Shown: positions 8,901 through 17,456 of the stretch, one piece after another | Layout of the letters: every line of letters begins with the position of its first letter | How positions within the stretch are numbered: position 1 is the first letter of the stretch | Origin: Phycisphaerae bacterium | GTDB taxonomy: Bacteria; Planctomycetota; Phycisphaerae; SM23-33 | Assembly (NCBI GenBank): GCA_016931655.1 | Contig: JAFGEJ010000121.1 | Span: forward strand, 1-36,163 | Reading direction: 5' to 3' | Length of the DNA stretch: 36,163 nt | Made by a program: the position numbers and the translations under genes | Notes under the pieces: generated by a model | Seen by the model: the letters and a program-made list of their open reading frames with translations, nothing else | Told to the model about the DNA's origin: nothing | Databases searched by the model: none

Positions 8901-9775
8901 TCAAAACGTGCGGAATCCTCCTGCTTCTCTTGACGCCTCTTTTTGCTCAGACTCCAACAATGAAATCAGACGATGGGAATTCACTTGTCGTTTCTTCCAC
9001 GCAGAATCCCGGGCATTTTCCCTATCGCGACGCGAGGCTGACGGTGGAAAACGCGACGGCTCACCCGATCGCGGCCGTTCGGTTGCGCTGGTGCGGCGGC
9101 GGGCCGGCTGTGCAGTTTCCCCTGGCGATTCCGCCGGGCGGGCGGGGCGAACGGGCCGTGTTTTTGCCCGCGTTGAGCGTTTCACAGACGTACGACATCG
9201 AATTGCTCCCAGCCGACGAATTCACCGCACAGCCCGTTGCGCGAATGTGTGCGGACATCCAGTGGCCCGCCAAACTGCTGACGAAAGACGCCTTCCTCGA
9301 TCCGACGATATGGGAAACCAGTGATGTTTCCTCCCCGCCGTGGAGCGGCGCCGTCAAGACGTCGGCCTTGTTCGTGGGAACGCTTGTCGTCCTGGTGCTC
9401 GGGGCAGTGCTGCTGTTTCGTCGCGGCGTGGTGCGGTTCCGGGTCTGGACGGCTGGGATTGCCTGTTTACTGGTGGTTGTGTTTGTATGGCTGTATGGAT
9501 TCAGCGGCGATGTGCTGCAAAAAGTAAAACTCCCCAACGGTTATCGAATCCAGACCCGTCGAACGGGCGAATATTCCTTTCCGGATCTTGTGCCGCCCAA
9601 TTTTCCCGTCTACACCTATCAAAGCGAGATAAGGCAGGAAACGTTGATTGCTCATCCCGAGCGGGGCGCGTATTTGACTCTCCGTCCGAACGAAACGCGC
9701 GTCTTTCTGAAACTCAAACCGGGCAAAGCGGAAGGAAACAAGAACCCTTCCGGTTCGGAAAACCAGCGCAAGTGA
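8867..9775 (+). CDS. Hypothetical secreted/membrane protein (signal peptide plus central TM segments)
   Basis: MHCVAEHLLRHVKTCGILLLLLTPLFAQTPTMKSDDGNSL...; hydrophobic segment TSALFVGTLVVLVLGAVLLF and IACLLVVVFVWLYGF; start uncertain because it lies inside the REPIN. Confidence 0.6.
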   Translation: MHCVAEHLLRHVKTCGILLLLLTPLFAQTPTMKSDDGNSLVVSSTQNPGHFPYRDARLTVENATAHPIAAVRLRWCGGGPAVQFPLAIPPGGRGERAVFLPALSVSQTYDIELLPADEFTAQPVARMCADIQWPAKLLTKDAFLDPTIWETSDVSSPPWSGAVKTSALFVGTLVVLVLGAVLLFRRGVVRFRVWTAGIACLLVVVFVWLYGFSGDVLQKVKLPNGYRIQTRRTGEYSFPDLVPPNFPVYTYQSEIRQETLIAHPERGAYLTLRPNETRVFLKLKPGKAEGNKNPSGSENQRK

Positions 9776-9961
9776 CCTTTTTTCCTGGCGGCAACTTTCT
9801 GATCGCTCTGATCCCTGTGGGCGTGTAAAAAACGCGACACAGAGAAACAGAGGAACTGAGAAGATTTTTTATTTTTCCATCGTCTATATCTTCTCTGTCT
9901 CTCAGGAACTCAGTGTCGGATTTTCTGTTTTTTGTTTATGCCAGAAAATTCGGTCGTTCAC
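9771..9961. repeat. ~190-bp dispersed repeat, copy B (see 3245-3445)
   Basis: Shared CTGGCGGCAACT, AAAAAACGCGACACAGAG, CTATATCTTCTCTGTCTCTCAGGAACT, GTGTCGGATTTTCT; overlaps the TGA stop of the preceding ORF. Confidence 0.8.
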
Positions 9962-9986
9962 AAACTAACACAATCCGAAAAAAACC

Positions 9987-10014
9987 TTGCTTTTTCGCCC
10001 GGAATCGGTATAAT
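9987..10014 (+). promoter_or_regulatory. Candidate sigma70-type promoter TTGCTT-16-TATAAT
   Basis: TTGCTT 9987-9992, TATAAT 10009-10014 upstream of the 10080 CDS. Confidence 0.5.
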
Positions 10015-10079
10015 CTACCCGCTTATGCTCCGTGTTGGGATTCGGTAAAGGCATGTGAGGAAGAGAGGAGAAAGTAAGG

Positions 10080-12065
10080 ATGCCCAGGAAGCTTCATCAA
10101 TGCGCCTACTTCGTGGTTTTGGTTTGCGCTTCCGCGGTATTTGCGGAACGAAACATTACCGCCGAGGCGTATCGGGACCGTCTTGGGGGCATGTGGCTGG
10201 GCCAACTGCTGGGAAACTACGCCGGCCGACAGGTCGAGGGGAAAACGACGGTCTACTACGACGGGCCGACGTACATCGAAGGCGGAAAACCGGTCACGGA
10301 CTACCAGGTGCAGTGGAACACGATCCTGCAGGGGCAGTATTACAAGGATTATTACAGCAGCAGCCAGGGAAAGTGGCTTACCAAGCAGAGCGTCGTTGAT
10401 ACAACGCAGTGGCAGGGGGACGACGACACCTGCCTGGAGTTTCTTTACGCCCACGCCCTTCAGAATCAATCCTCCCTGAGCGTTACGGAACGGACGGGGC
10501 TTTGGACGAATAACCTTGCGTCGAGCGGTTTGTATATCGCCAATCGCCAGGCGTGGTATCAGATTCACAATCACGGACAGGACGCCTCCGCGTCCGGGTC
10601 GATTCAGCGAAACATGTACGCCGGCTGGGCCATCGACGCGCAGATCACCACGGAAACCCTCGGCGCCGTGTCGCCGGGAATGCGTCAGCAGGCGGCGAAT
10701 CTCGCCGGCGACTTCGGCGGAATCACCAACAGCGGATACAGCCTTCACGCGGCGCAGTTTTACGCGGCCATGTATGCCGAAGCGCCGCTCATGTCCACCC
10801 CCGACGTGGAAACTGTTGAAACTCTTGTTAATCGCGGGCTGGAGGTCGTGCCCACGGGTAGCTGGACGCGCGACATCATCACAAAAGCCCAACAACTTTA
10901 CGCAGCGGACAAGGCCGACGGCACGCTCGATAACTGGCTTGCCAGCCGAAACGCGATCCTCGACTACACCGGTCAGCAAGGGCGCTACCAAAGCTGGGTG
11001 GAGTCCTCGTCCAATGCCGGCCTGACCACACTGGCGATTCTCTACGGCCAGGGGAATTTCAAGGATACCGTGGAATACGGCGTCCGCGGCGGACGGGATT
11101 CGGACTGCAATCCCGCCACCGCCGCCGGACTGGTCGGCATGATGAAAGGGCAAGCCGCCGTCCTGGCGGAACTGACGGCGGCGGGATTCACGACCACCGC
11201 CCTGCCGCAAAACTATGAAGACGGTTCGGCGGTAACGGGTTTGCCCCAATCGGTCTGGACGACCGACGAAGTGCTGAACGTCCTTCAGGCCGCGGCCGAA
11301 AAACAAATCCTCAACGGCGGCGGGTTCATTCTCGACCCCAGTGGGAACAAGCAGTATGTTCTTCCCGACGCGGGAACGGGCCTGGACGACGTGATTACGG
11401 GTGACGTGAGCGATCCGATCACCGGTCCTCGCGGCCTGGTAGGCGGTGTTCTGGCGCTGGGCGGGGTCGTGGACGTGGTCGTCACGCGGAACGGCGCGGT
11501 CGTGGCCGATGATCCGTCGAAGGATCGCACCAATCAAAGCCGGCTGATTGACGGCGTGATCGACCTGACGAACAACGGCGTGCTCCCGTTTGAAACGTAC
11601 GTCGCCAATATGACCGATCCGCGAACGGACGGATACGAACTTCACTTTGACCGCGAAGTTCTCTTTCAAAAACTCACTCTGCACGAAGGCGACATTCGTG
11701 CGAAGACTAATACCGATCCCGCGGATCCCATCGGCGCCGGGCCGTATGGTGGATATTTTAAGGAGGAGGAATCCTTGGTCGTCGAGGTTCTGAAGGACGG
11801 CGTGTGGACGGCGGTGATGAATCTGGACTTCAGCGGCGAGGCGCTGGACGATTTGCTGTTCTTTCAATCCATTGAATTGACGTTCGATTCGATCTCCGGC
11901 CAGGCTGTTCGCGTAGTCGGGTCGGCCGGCGGCTCCCAGCCGTATACGAGCTTCACGGAGATCGAGGCCTACGGCGTGGTTCCCGAACCGACGACGGCGA
12001 TGCTTTGCACAGCCGGGGCGGTGATCGCCTTTTTCCGCCGGCGGCGTTCTTCGCGCACCGCGTAG
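10080..12065 (+). CDS. Secreted ADP-ribosylglycohydrolase-family protein with C-terminal discoidin-like region and PEP-CTERM anchor
   Basis: Signal peptide; YRDRLGGMWLGQLLGNYAG, WQGDDDTCLEFLYAH, GGRDSDCNPATAAGLVGMMKG; C-term VPEPTTAMLCTAGAVIAFFRRRRSS. Confidence 0.82.
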   Translation: MPRKLHQCAYFVVLVCASAVFAERNITAEAYRDRLGGMWLGQLLGNYAGRQVEGKTTVYYDGPTYIEGGKPVTDYQVQWNTILQGQYYKDYYSSSQGKWLTKQSVVDTTQWQGDDDTCLEFLYAHALQNQSSLSVTERTGLWTNNLASSGLYIANRQAWYQIHNHGQDASASGSIQRNMYAGWAIDAQITTETLGAVSPGMRQQAANLAGDFGGITNSGYSLHAAQFYAAMYAEAPLMSTPDVETVETLVNRGLEVVPTGSWTRDIITKAQQLYAADKADGTLDNWLASRNAILDYTGQQGRYQSWVESSSNAGLTTLAILYGQGNFKDTVEYGVRGGRDSDCNPATAAGLVGMMKGQAAVLAELTAAGFTTTALPQNYEDGSAVTGLPQSVWTTDEVLNVLQAAAEKQILNGGGFILDPSGNKQYVLPDAGTGLDDVITGDVSDPITGPRGLVGGVLALGGVVDVVVTRNGAVVADDPSKDRTNQSRLIDGVIDLTNNGVLPFETYVANMTDPRTDGYELHFDREVLFQKLTLHEGDIRAKTNTDPADPIGAGPYGGYFKEEESLVVEVLKDGVWTAVMNLDFSGEALDDLLFFQSIELTFDSISGQAVRVVGSAGGSQPYTSFTEIEAYGVVPEPTTAMLCTAGAVIAFFRRRRSSRTA

Positions 12066-12078
12066 GAGCAATCCGGAA

Positions 12079-12975
12079 TTACACCGCGTTTTTGGAAACG
12101 GCGTCGGCGTCCGGGGACGGAGAGGGTTTCCCGTTGGCCTGGCGGAGAAAGGCGGCGAGTTTGTCTTTCATGCCCTCGTCCAGAAATCGGCGCAATTCCC
12201 GGAGGGCGGGGAACACTTCAAGCATGAGCACGCCGGTGTATCGGCCTTCGTTCAGTGCTCGGGCGAAGGCGTTCCAGTCGATCGTTCCGCAAAACGGCAT
12301 GAGGTGATCGTCGCTGCGGCCGTGATTGTCGCAGATGTGCACGTAGATCATTTGTCCCGCCGCCGCTGCCGTCGCGCGGATCGGATCGCCGACGAGATTC
12401 GCGTGGGCCACGTCAAAACACATGCCGACCCGGGGCGAGTTCAGCTCGTCCAGCAGGGCGCGCAGGGCCGGCGTGTCCGAACCGACGAAGTGATACGGCG
12501 GGAGATTCTCCAGGGCGTAACGAACGCCCTGGGCCTGGCCGAAGGACGCCAGCTCGGCGGCGCTTTTTCGCAGTTGCGACCATCGCAAGGCCCGCTCTTC
12601 CGCGGAGACGGATCGGCCTTCCGGTACGATCCCCGCGCAATGCACCACGACCAGCGGTCCGCCCAGTTCCATCGCCAGGTCCCCCTCGGCCTTGAACACG
12701 TCCACCGCGGCGCGGCGGGCGGATTCGTCGGGATTCGAGGGGTCCAGATCGTTTCCGTACAGTCCGTGCAGCGAGTCGCAGGGCATTTCCCCCGCCGCGA
12801 CGTAGTCCCGCATCTCCCGCGTGGTGACGGGCTTGGCCGGGTCGCCGCCGCGACCGATGCGATTGCGGTACACCTGCACGCTGGAGCAGCCCAGTTCCCG
12901 CATGCACCCCAGCCAGGCCGGGTCCGCGAACTCCGCAAACCCCACCGGCGCCACCGTACCCAGCCTGATGGTCAT
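12079..12975 (-). CDS. Sugar phosphate isomerase/epimerase (xylose-isomerase-like TIM barrel)
   Basis: MTIRLGTVAPVGFAEFADPAWLGCMRELGCSSVQVYRN..., YALENLPPYHFVG, GMCFDVAHANLVGDP, YVHICDNHGRSDDHLMPFCGTIDW. Confidence 0.88.
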   Translation of the reverse strand: MTIRLGTVAPVGFAEFADPAWLGCMRELGCSSVQVYRNRIGRGGDPAKPVTTREMRDYVAAGEMPCDSLHGLYGNDLDPSNPDESARRAAVDVFKAEGDLAMELGGPLVVVHCAGIVPEGRSVSAEERALRWSQLRKSAAELASFGQAQGVRYALENLPPYHFVGSDTPALRALLDELNSPRVGMCFDVAHANLVGDPIRATAAAAGQMIYVHICDNHGRSDDHLMPFCGTIDWNAFARALNEGRYTGVLMLEVFPALRELRRFLDEGMKDKLAAFLRQANGKPSPSPDADAVSKNAV

Positions 12976-13003
12976 CGTATTTGCACTCCTTTGCCGTCGC
13001 TTC

Positions 13004-14086
13004 TTACGTACCACCCAGCCGTTGGCGAAGAACCTCCGCGCGGATTTCGTCGCGTTCCTCGGGGGGCATCGCCGCGGTGGGGCCTTCCAGACCGCGACGA
13101 AGGGCGTGCATTTTCTGCACGTGCGCGGGCTGGCCGATCAGGAACAGTTCATTGACCGTTTTAAGGTCCACCTCGTCGATCCGCTGCAGATTGATTCCCA
13201 GGCGCAGCAGGGACAGCAGGGCCATCATTTCGTCGCTCGCCAGGCGCCGCGCCGAGCGCAACAGCGCCAGGGCGCGAAACACCTTGTCGTCGATTTCGAC
13301 GCTGTTGTGTTTCAGCAGCGCCTCGCGGGCCTTGCGTTCGTAGTTGAGGATTTCCGGCACGATTTGCGTGAGGAATTCCTCCACGATATCCTCTTCGGCC
13401 CTGCCGAGGGTGATCTGGTTGGAGATCTGGAAAAAGTCGCCCGAGGCGTCCGTGCCTTCGCCGTAGAGGCCTCGAATCGCCAGGCGCATGTCGCGGGCGG
13501 CGTGGACGGCCTTGTCCAGTTCGCCGGTCAGGCGAAGGGCCGGCAGGTGCAGCATCACGCTGACGCGCAGGCCCGTGCCGACGTTCGTCGGACAGGCCGT
13601 CAGATACCCGTAGCGGTTCGAGTAGGCGAAATCCACCCGCTCCTCAAGGCGGTCGTCGACGGCGTTGATCTGCTCGAAGGCGTCGCGCATTTGCATTCCG
13701 CTGCGCAGGACCTGCATGCGGACGTGATCTTCCTCGTTGATCATGACGGCGAAGGTTTCGTCGCCGCTGACGGCCACGCCGCGCGGGTGCTTGGCGTCGG
13801 CGTGCTGCCGGCTGATGAGATGTCGCTCCGCCAGCAGCGCCCGGTCCAGCGGCCCGGCCGCGGCGACGTCCACGTGAAAGACGCCCTCGGCGAGGTTCGC
13901 GGAGAGAATCTCCGTTCGCAGACGGTCGGCGATTTCCTGCTGCTGTTGGGCGGTGCACTTTCGCAGAAACGGCATGCCGGCGAGATTGCGCGCCAGGCGC
14001 ACGCGGGAAGAGATGACCACGTCGTGCATCGGCCCGACGCCGCGCAGCCATTCGCTCGTGCGGTGGGTGAGATCCGAAAGCGTCAT
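13004..14086 (-). CDS. mcsB: Protein arginine kinase (ATP:guanido phosphotransferase family)
   Basis: VVISSRVRLARNLAGMPF, NEEDHVRMQVLRSG, GYLTACPTNVGTGLRVSVMLHLPAL; McsB signature. Confidence 0.95.
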   Translation of the reverse strand: MTLSDLTHRTSEWLRGVGPMHDVVISSRVRLARNLAGMPFLRKCTAQQQQEIADRLRTEILSANLAEGVFHVDVAAAGPLDRALLAERHLISRQHADAKHPRGVAVSGDETFAVMINEEDHVRMQVLRSGMQMRDAFEQINAVDDRLEERVDFAYSNRYGYLTACPTNVGTGLRVSVMLHLPALRLTGELDKAVHAARDMRLAIRGLYGEGTDASGDFFQISNQITLGRAEEDIVEEFLTQIVPEILNYERKAREALLKHNSVEIDDKVFRALALLRSARRLASDEMMALLSLLRLGINLQRIDEVDLKTVNELFLIGQPAHVQKMHALRRGLEGPTAAMPPEERDEIRAEVLRQRLGGT

Positions 14087-14601
14087 TCCGCGGGCCTTTC
14101 CGGTTCGGCGGCTTCGACCTGCTTGATCTGGTCCCGCAGATCGGCCGCTCGCTCGTACTGCTCAGCCGTGATCGCCTGCTTCAACTGCGAACGCAGGCGC
14201 AGGATCGCCATCTGCTTCTGCTGGGCCGTTCCCGCCCGGCGGGGGGCTTTGCCCACGTGCTGCGTGTTTCCGTCCTGCGCGCGGGCGAGGATCGGAAGAA
14301 GCTGCTCGCGGAAGGCTTCGTAATCGTTCGGACAGCCCAGTTGTCCTTTGTCACGGAATTCCGAGAACGTCATCCCGCACACTTCGCACGTCATCGGCGT
14401 TGAAGGCGTCTCTTCCTCCTCGCCGACCGTTTGCAGCACGAAATCCTCCAGAAGCTGGCTGATGGGGATGTTGGCCTTGATCGTAATGCCCTCGGCCTCG
14501 GCGCAGTCCTCACAGAGGTGCTTTTCCATCTTCTGCCCGTTGACGATCTCCGTTAAGTGGATCGTCGCGGGTTTATCGCATTTGTCGCACTTTTTCTTCA
14601 T
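14083..14601 (-). CDS. mcsA: McsA-like UvrB/UvrC-motif protein, activator of McsB
   Basis: Zinc-finger CxxC pairs (CDKC, CEDC, CEVC) and UVR-like LRSQLKQAITAEQYERAADLRDQIKQVE; 4-bp ATGA overlap with mcsB. Confidence 0.9.
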   Translation of the reverse strand: MKKKCDKCDKPATIHLTEIVNGQKMEKHLCEDCAEAEGITIKANIPISQLLEDFVLQTVGEEEETPSTPMTCEVCGMTFSEFRDKGQLGCPNDYEAFREQLLPILARAQDGNTQHVGKAPRRAGTAQQKQMAILRLRSQLKQAITAEQYERAADLRDQIKQVEAAEPERPAE

Positions 14602-14701
14602 CCGTCACCACCTATCATCCTAGGGGGGCGGAAAAGGAGAGTCAAGGGGACGCACCGGGAAACGGCGGCGTATCCACAGACAGGCGGAAAAGGATATATC
14701 C

Positions 14702-16690
14702 TCATTTCGGCGCTTCGGTGCGGAAGGGGCAGGCGGGCAGGCCGGCCTTGTTGTACAGGTTGCAGGCGGGATTGTTCGCCCAGGCGTAGCGGACGGCCCT
14801 GGGTTCGGACACCTTATCCGACCAGACCAAAACCGTCTCGCCGTCGATTTTCGCCTCCGCCCAGACGAACTTGCCGTCTTCACCCGCCACGGCGAAACCT
14901 TCCAGCGGCTTGTTGTCCCTGCTCACCAGTCCGCCGTTGACGTGGTCGAAGGAAAGGCGGATTTTGTTCCCTTCTACCTTCATGTCTTTGTACATCGGCC
15001 CGGAGTAGGGAATATCCTGGCCGTAGACCTTCGCGCGAGCCCACAAGGCCAGTCGCTTGCCCACGTCCTGCTTGTTTCGGGGGTGAATGTCGTTTTCGTC
15101 GCCAATGTCGATCGCGACGGCCATCCCGGTGTTCGGGACGGAGAGGGTCATCGTCTGGGCTTCCCGAAGCTGTGCCCATCCGGGGTCGCTGGGGGCAAGT
15201 TCGCGTTTCATGAAGTTCGCCAGTTGCACGAATCCGAAGGCGAATTCCTTTTGTCCCCATGCGTCTCGCCAGGTTTGGATCATGGCGGGGAACATCGCGC
15301 GATATTGTGCGGCGTCGCCGGCGTTGGCTTCGCCCTGATACCAGATCGCCCCGCGCAGGGCGTAGGGGATCAGCGGATGAATCATGCCGTTGTACAGGAC
15401 GCACGGCAGGTTCGGATGCAGAAACGCGACCGGGGGAAGCGGTTTGGCCTTGCCGGTTTTCCGCACGTTCTGGGTTCGCTCGACGCGATACTGCCATCCG
15501 CCTTCCAGCGAAATCGGTTCGCCGCCCTGGCGGGCGGGACGAAGTTTGCCGGATCCGGAAAATTCCCCCGCAAGATGATTGTTGAACACGCGAACGGCGA
15601 TCACGTTTTTCCCGGATGCCGTGCAGTGTTTCGGTACGTGATACACGCGGGGATGGGTCCAGTAGTTCAGCACGTCCTTGCCCGTCCTGCCGATCTCCAG
15701 GCCGTTGACGTAGGTCGTGTCGTAATCGTCGATGGCGCCCAGTTCCAGCACCAGCTCCTGGCCGACCCAATCGGAGGGAATGTCCACCGTCCGGCGGAAC
15801 CAGACCGCCCCGATCTCCTGAAACTGCAGGTGATCCGCGGCGTCCTTCCACTGGTCGGGCGCGTTGTGCGGATCCGCCCAGCCCAGGTCGAAGCCGTCGT
15901 TGTGGTAATCGTTACAGTTGGAGGCCTTCTCCCATTGGGTCAAATCCTCCAGGTACTTTCGCATCGCCTGGGGGAAGTTTCGATGGGCCAGGTTGGAGAG
16001 TTGTTCGATCCGCTGGAGTTCTTTTTCCCGTCCCGCCGCGGCGAACGTGGCCTGGCTGCTCCAGGCCTCGATCGGCGTTCCGCTCCAGGAGCTGTTGATC
16101 AAGCCAACGGGAACCTTCAGGTCGTTCAGGAGTTCGCGCCCGAAGAAGTAGGCCACCGCCGAGAAGCCCGGCACGGTTTTCGGGGTGCATTTCACCCAGG
16201 CGCCCGTCACGTCCTGCTTCGGCTGGAAGGAGGCGTCCTTGGCGACGGTAAACAGACGCAGCGTTGGGTGGTCGGCCGATTCTATTTCCTTCAAGGCGTT
16301 GTCGGACGCCCCCACGGGCCATTCCATGTTCGACTGCCCCGACGCCAGCCAGACCTCGCCGATCAGGATATTCCCCAGCGTTCGGGAGGTCTCCCCGGCC
16401 TGGATGGTCATGGTCTGCGGCTGGTCGCTGGCTTTCTGGGCCGGCAGGCGAACCATCCACTTTCCGTCTTTGTCCGCCGTGGCGGAGGCCGACTGTCCGG
16501 CAAAGGTTACGGTGACGTCCTGTCCCGCGTCCGCCCAGCCCCAGATCGGAATCGGCATGTCCCGCTGGAGGACCATGTCGTCGCTGAGGATGGCCGGGAG
16601 CTTCAGTTCCGCCGCCGCCCACGTCGCGGCCAGAAGGACGACCACCAGCCCCGCCGTACCGAGGATTTGCATTCGTTCATAACGCTTCAT
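14702..16690 (-). CDS. Sialate O-acetylesterase
   Basis: Signal peptide; LKLPAILSDDMVLQRDMPIPIWGWADAGQDVTV, WLASGQSNMEWPV, GAIWYQGEANAGDAAQYRAMFPAMIQTWRD. Confidence 0.92.
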   Translation of the reverse strand: MKRYERMQILGTAGLVVVLLAATWAAAELKLPAILSDDMVLQRDMPIPIWGWADAGQDVTVTFAGQSASATADKDGKWMVRLPAQKASDQPQTMTIQAGETSRTLGNILIGEVWLASGQSNMEWPVGASDNALKEIESADHPTLRLFTVAKDASFQPKQDVTGAWVKCTPKTVPGFSAVAYFFGRELLNDLKVPVGLINSSWSGTPIEAWSSQATFAAAGREKELQRIEQLSNLAHRNFPQAMRKYLEDLTQWEKASNCNDYHNDGFDLGWADPHNAPDQWKDAADHLQFQEIGAVWFRRTVDIPSDWVGQELVLELGAIDDYDTTYVNGLEIGRTGKDVLNYWTHPRVYHVPKHCTASGKNVIAVRVFNNHLAGEFSGSGKLRPARQGGEPISLEGGWQYRVERTQNVRKTGKAKPLPPVAFLHPNLPCVLYNGMIHPLIPYALRGAIWYQGEANAGDAAQYRAMFPAMIQTWRDAWGQKEFAFGFVQLANFMKRELAPSDPGWAQLREAQTMTLSVPNTGMAVAIDIGDENDIHPRNKQDVGKRLALWARAKVYGQDIPYSGPMYKDMKVEGNKIRLSFDHVNGGLVSRDNKPLEGFAVAGEDGKFVWAEAKIDGETVLVWSDKVSEPRAVRYAWANNPACNLYNKAGLPACPFRTEAPK

Positions 16691-16822
16691 GGAAAATCCT
16701 TTCCACGGGAAAACCCATCTCCACCGGGGCGAAACACCGCCGGAAAGAGTAATGTCTCATCCAAAGGATTATTTCAGGATACGCGGAAAAACACGTAAAA
16801 AACACGAAAAAAAAAACATCGG

Positions 16823-16851
16823 TTGACCCTTTTATGCGAATTCGGTATGAT
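16823..16851 (+). promoter_or_regulatory. Near-consensus sigma70 promoter TTGACC-17-TATGAT
   Basis: TTGACC 16823-16828, 17-nt spacer, TATGAT 16846-16851; predicted start about 16858. Confidence 0.7.
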
Positions 16852-16857
16852 TTGATT

Positions 16858-17456
16858 CAGCCGAGAAGCTCGGCAAACCGATAGAAAAAATGAAGAGTCC
16901 TGTTTGTATGGAACGACGGCTGAGAATTCCGGGTGTGTTTGCCCGGAACGGATGACGGCAGGCCGTCGAGCAAGCGGTGTTCCGGTCCGGACCCCACGGT
17001 GGTGGTCCGCGGGACCGATGCGCAGCAGGCGCCGCCCTTCGGGGAAACCCTGGTGCTGTTCAAAGGGCGTCGCTGCGTGGAGCACCGATCATCGCCGTGC
17101 GTCGCGAGCAAACCATTCGCCTCGCCCGGCGGGACCTGGCCGTTCACGGGTTGTGAACGGTTGTTCGGGCCATAGATTCGCGAAGACCACAAATATCGGA
17201 TTGTTCCTGTGGTGTATGAGAACGTGTGGGTGTTGACGTGTTTTCCTCCGGGTTTTCGAGGAGGAAAAACAACGGTGAATCTCGGATGGGTCTCCAGGCC
17301 GATCCGTAGAGGTGTGTCTCCGGTATAAGGGACACATTTCTTTCCAATTCCCAACGGCGTGAATCAGGCCTTTCTTGCTCGACGCCGCAACGCCGCTCCG
17401 TCCGCCTGGGACGGAATCTCTCGGCGGTCCTTCCAAAATAGAAAGGATAGACCGCA
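16858..17456 (+). ncRNA. Structured non-coding leader or independent ncRNA upstream of rny
   Basis: No credible ORF; hairpins GCCGAG/CTCGGC (16862), TTCCGGG/CCCGGAA (16927), CGGTGTTCC/GGAGCACCG (16975-17087) enclosing CGGTCC/GGACCG and CGCAGC/GCTGCG arms, CCGTTCAC/GTGAACGG, TTTTCCTCC/GGAGGAAAA. Confidence 0.45.

Noticed and set aside
10023-12071. 682-aa minus-strand ORF antisense to the ADP-ribosylglycohydrolase gene
   Set aside because: Fully antisense to a clearly conserved CDS; composition typical of shadow ORFs.
12821-14323. 500-aa plus-strand ORF opposite mcsB/mcsA
   Set aside because: Shadow ORF; the opposite strand carries unambiguous McsB/McsA motifs.
14942-16798. 618-aa plus-strand ORF antisense to the sialate O-acetylesterase
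   Set aside because: Shadow ORF opposite a motif-rich CDS.
16941-17110. Firm assignment as 6S RNA, tmRNA, RNase P RNA or SRP RNA
   Set aside because: No diagnostic motif seen (e.g. GAGGAAAGTCC of RNase P, tmRNA ends or SRP domain IV); the CGGTGTTCC/GGAGCACCG helix alone is insufficient for 6S.
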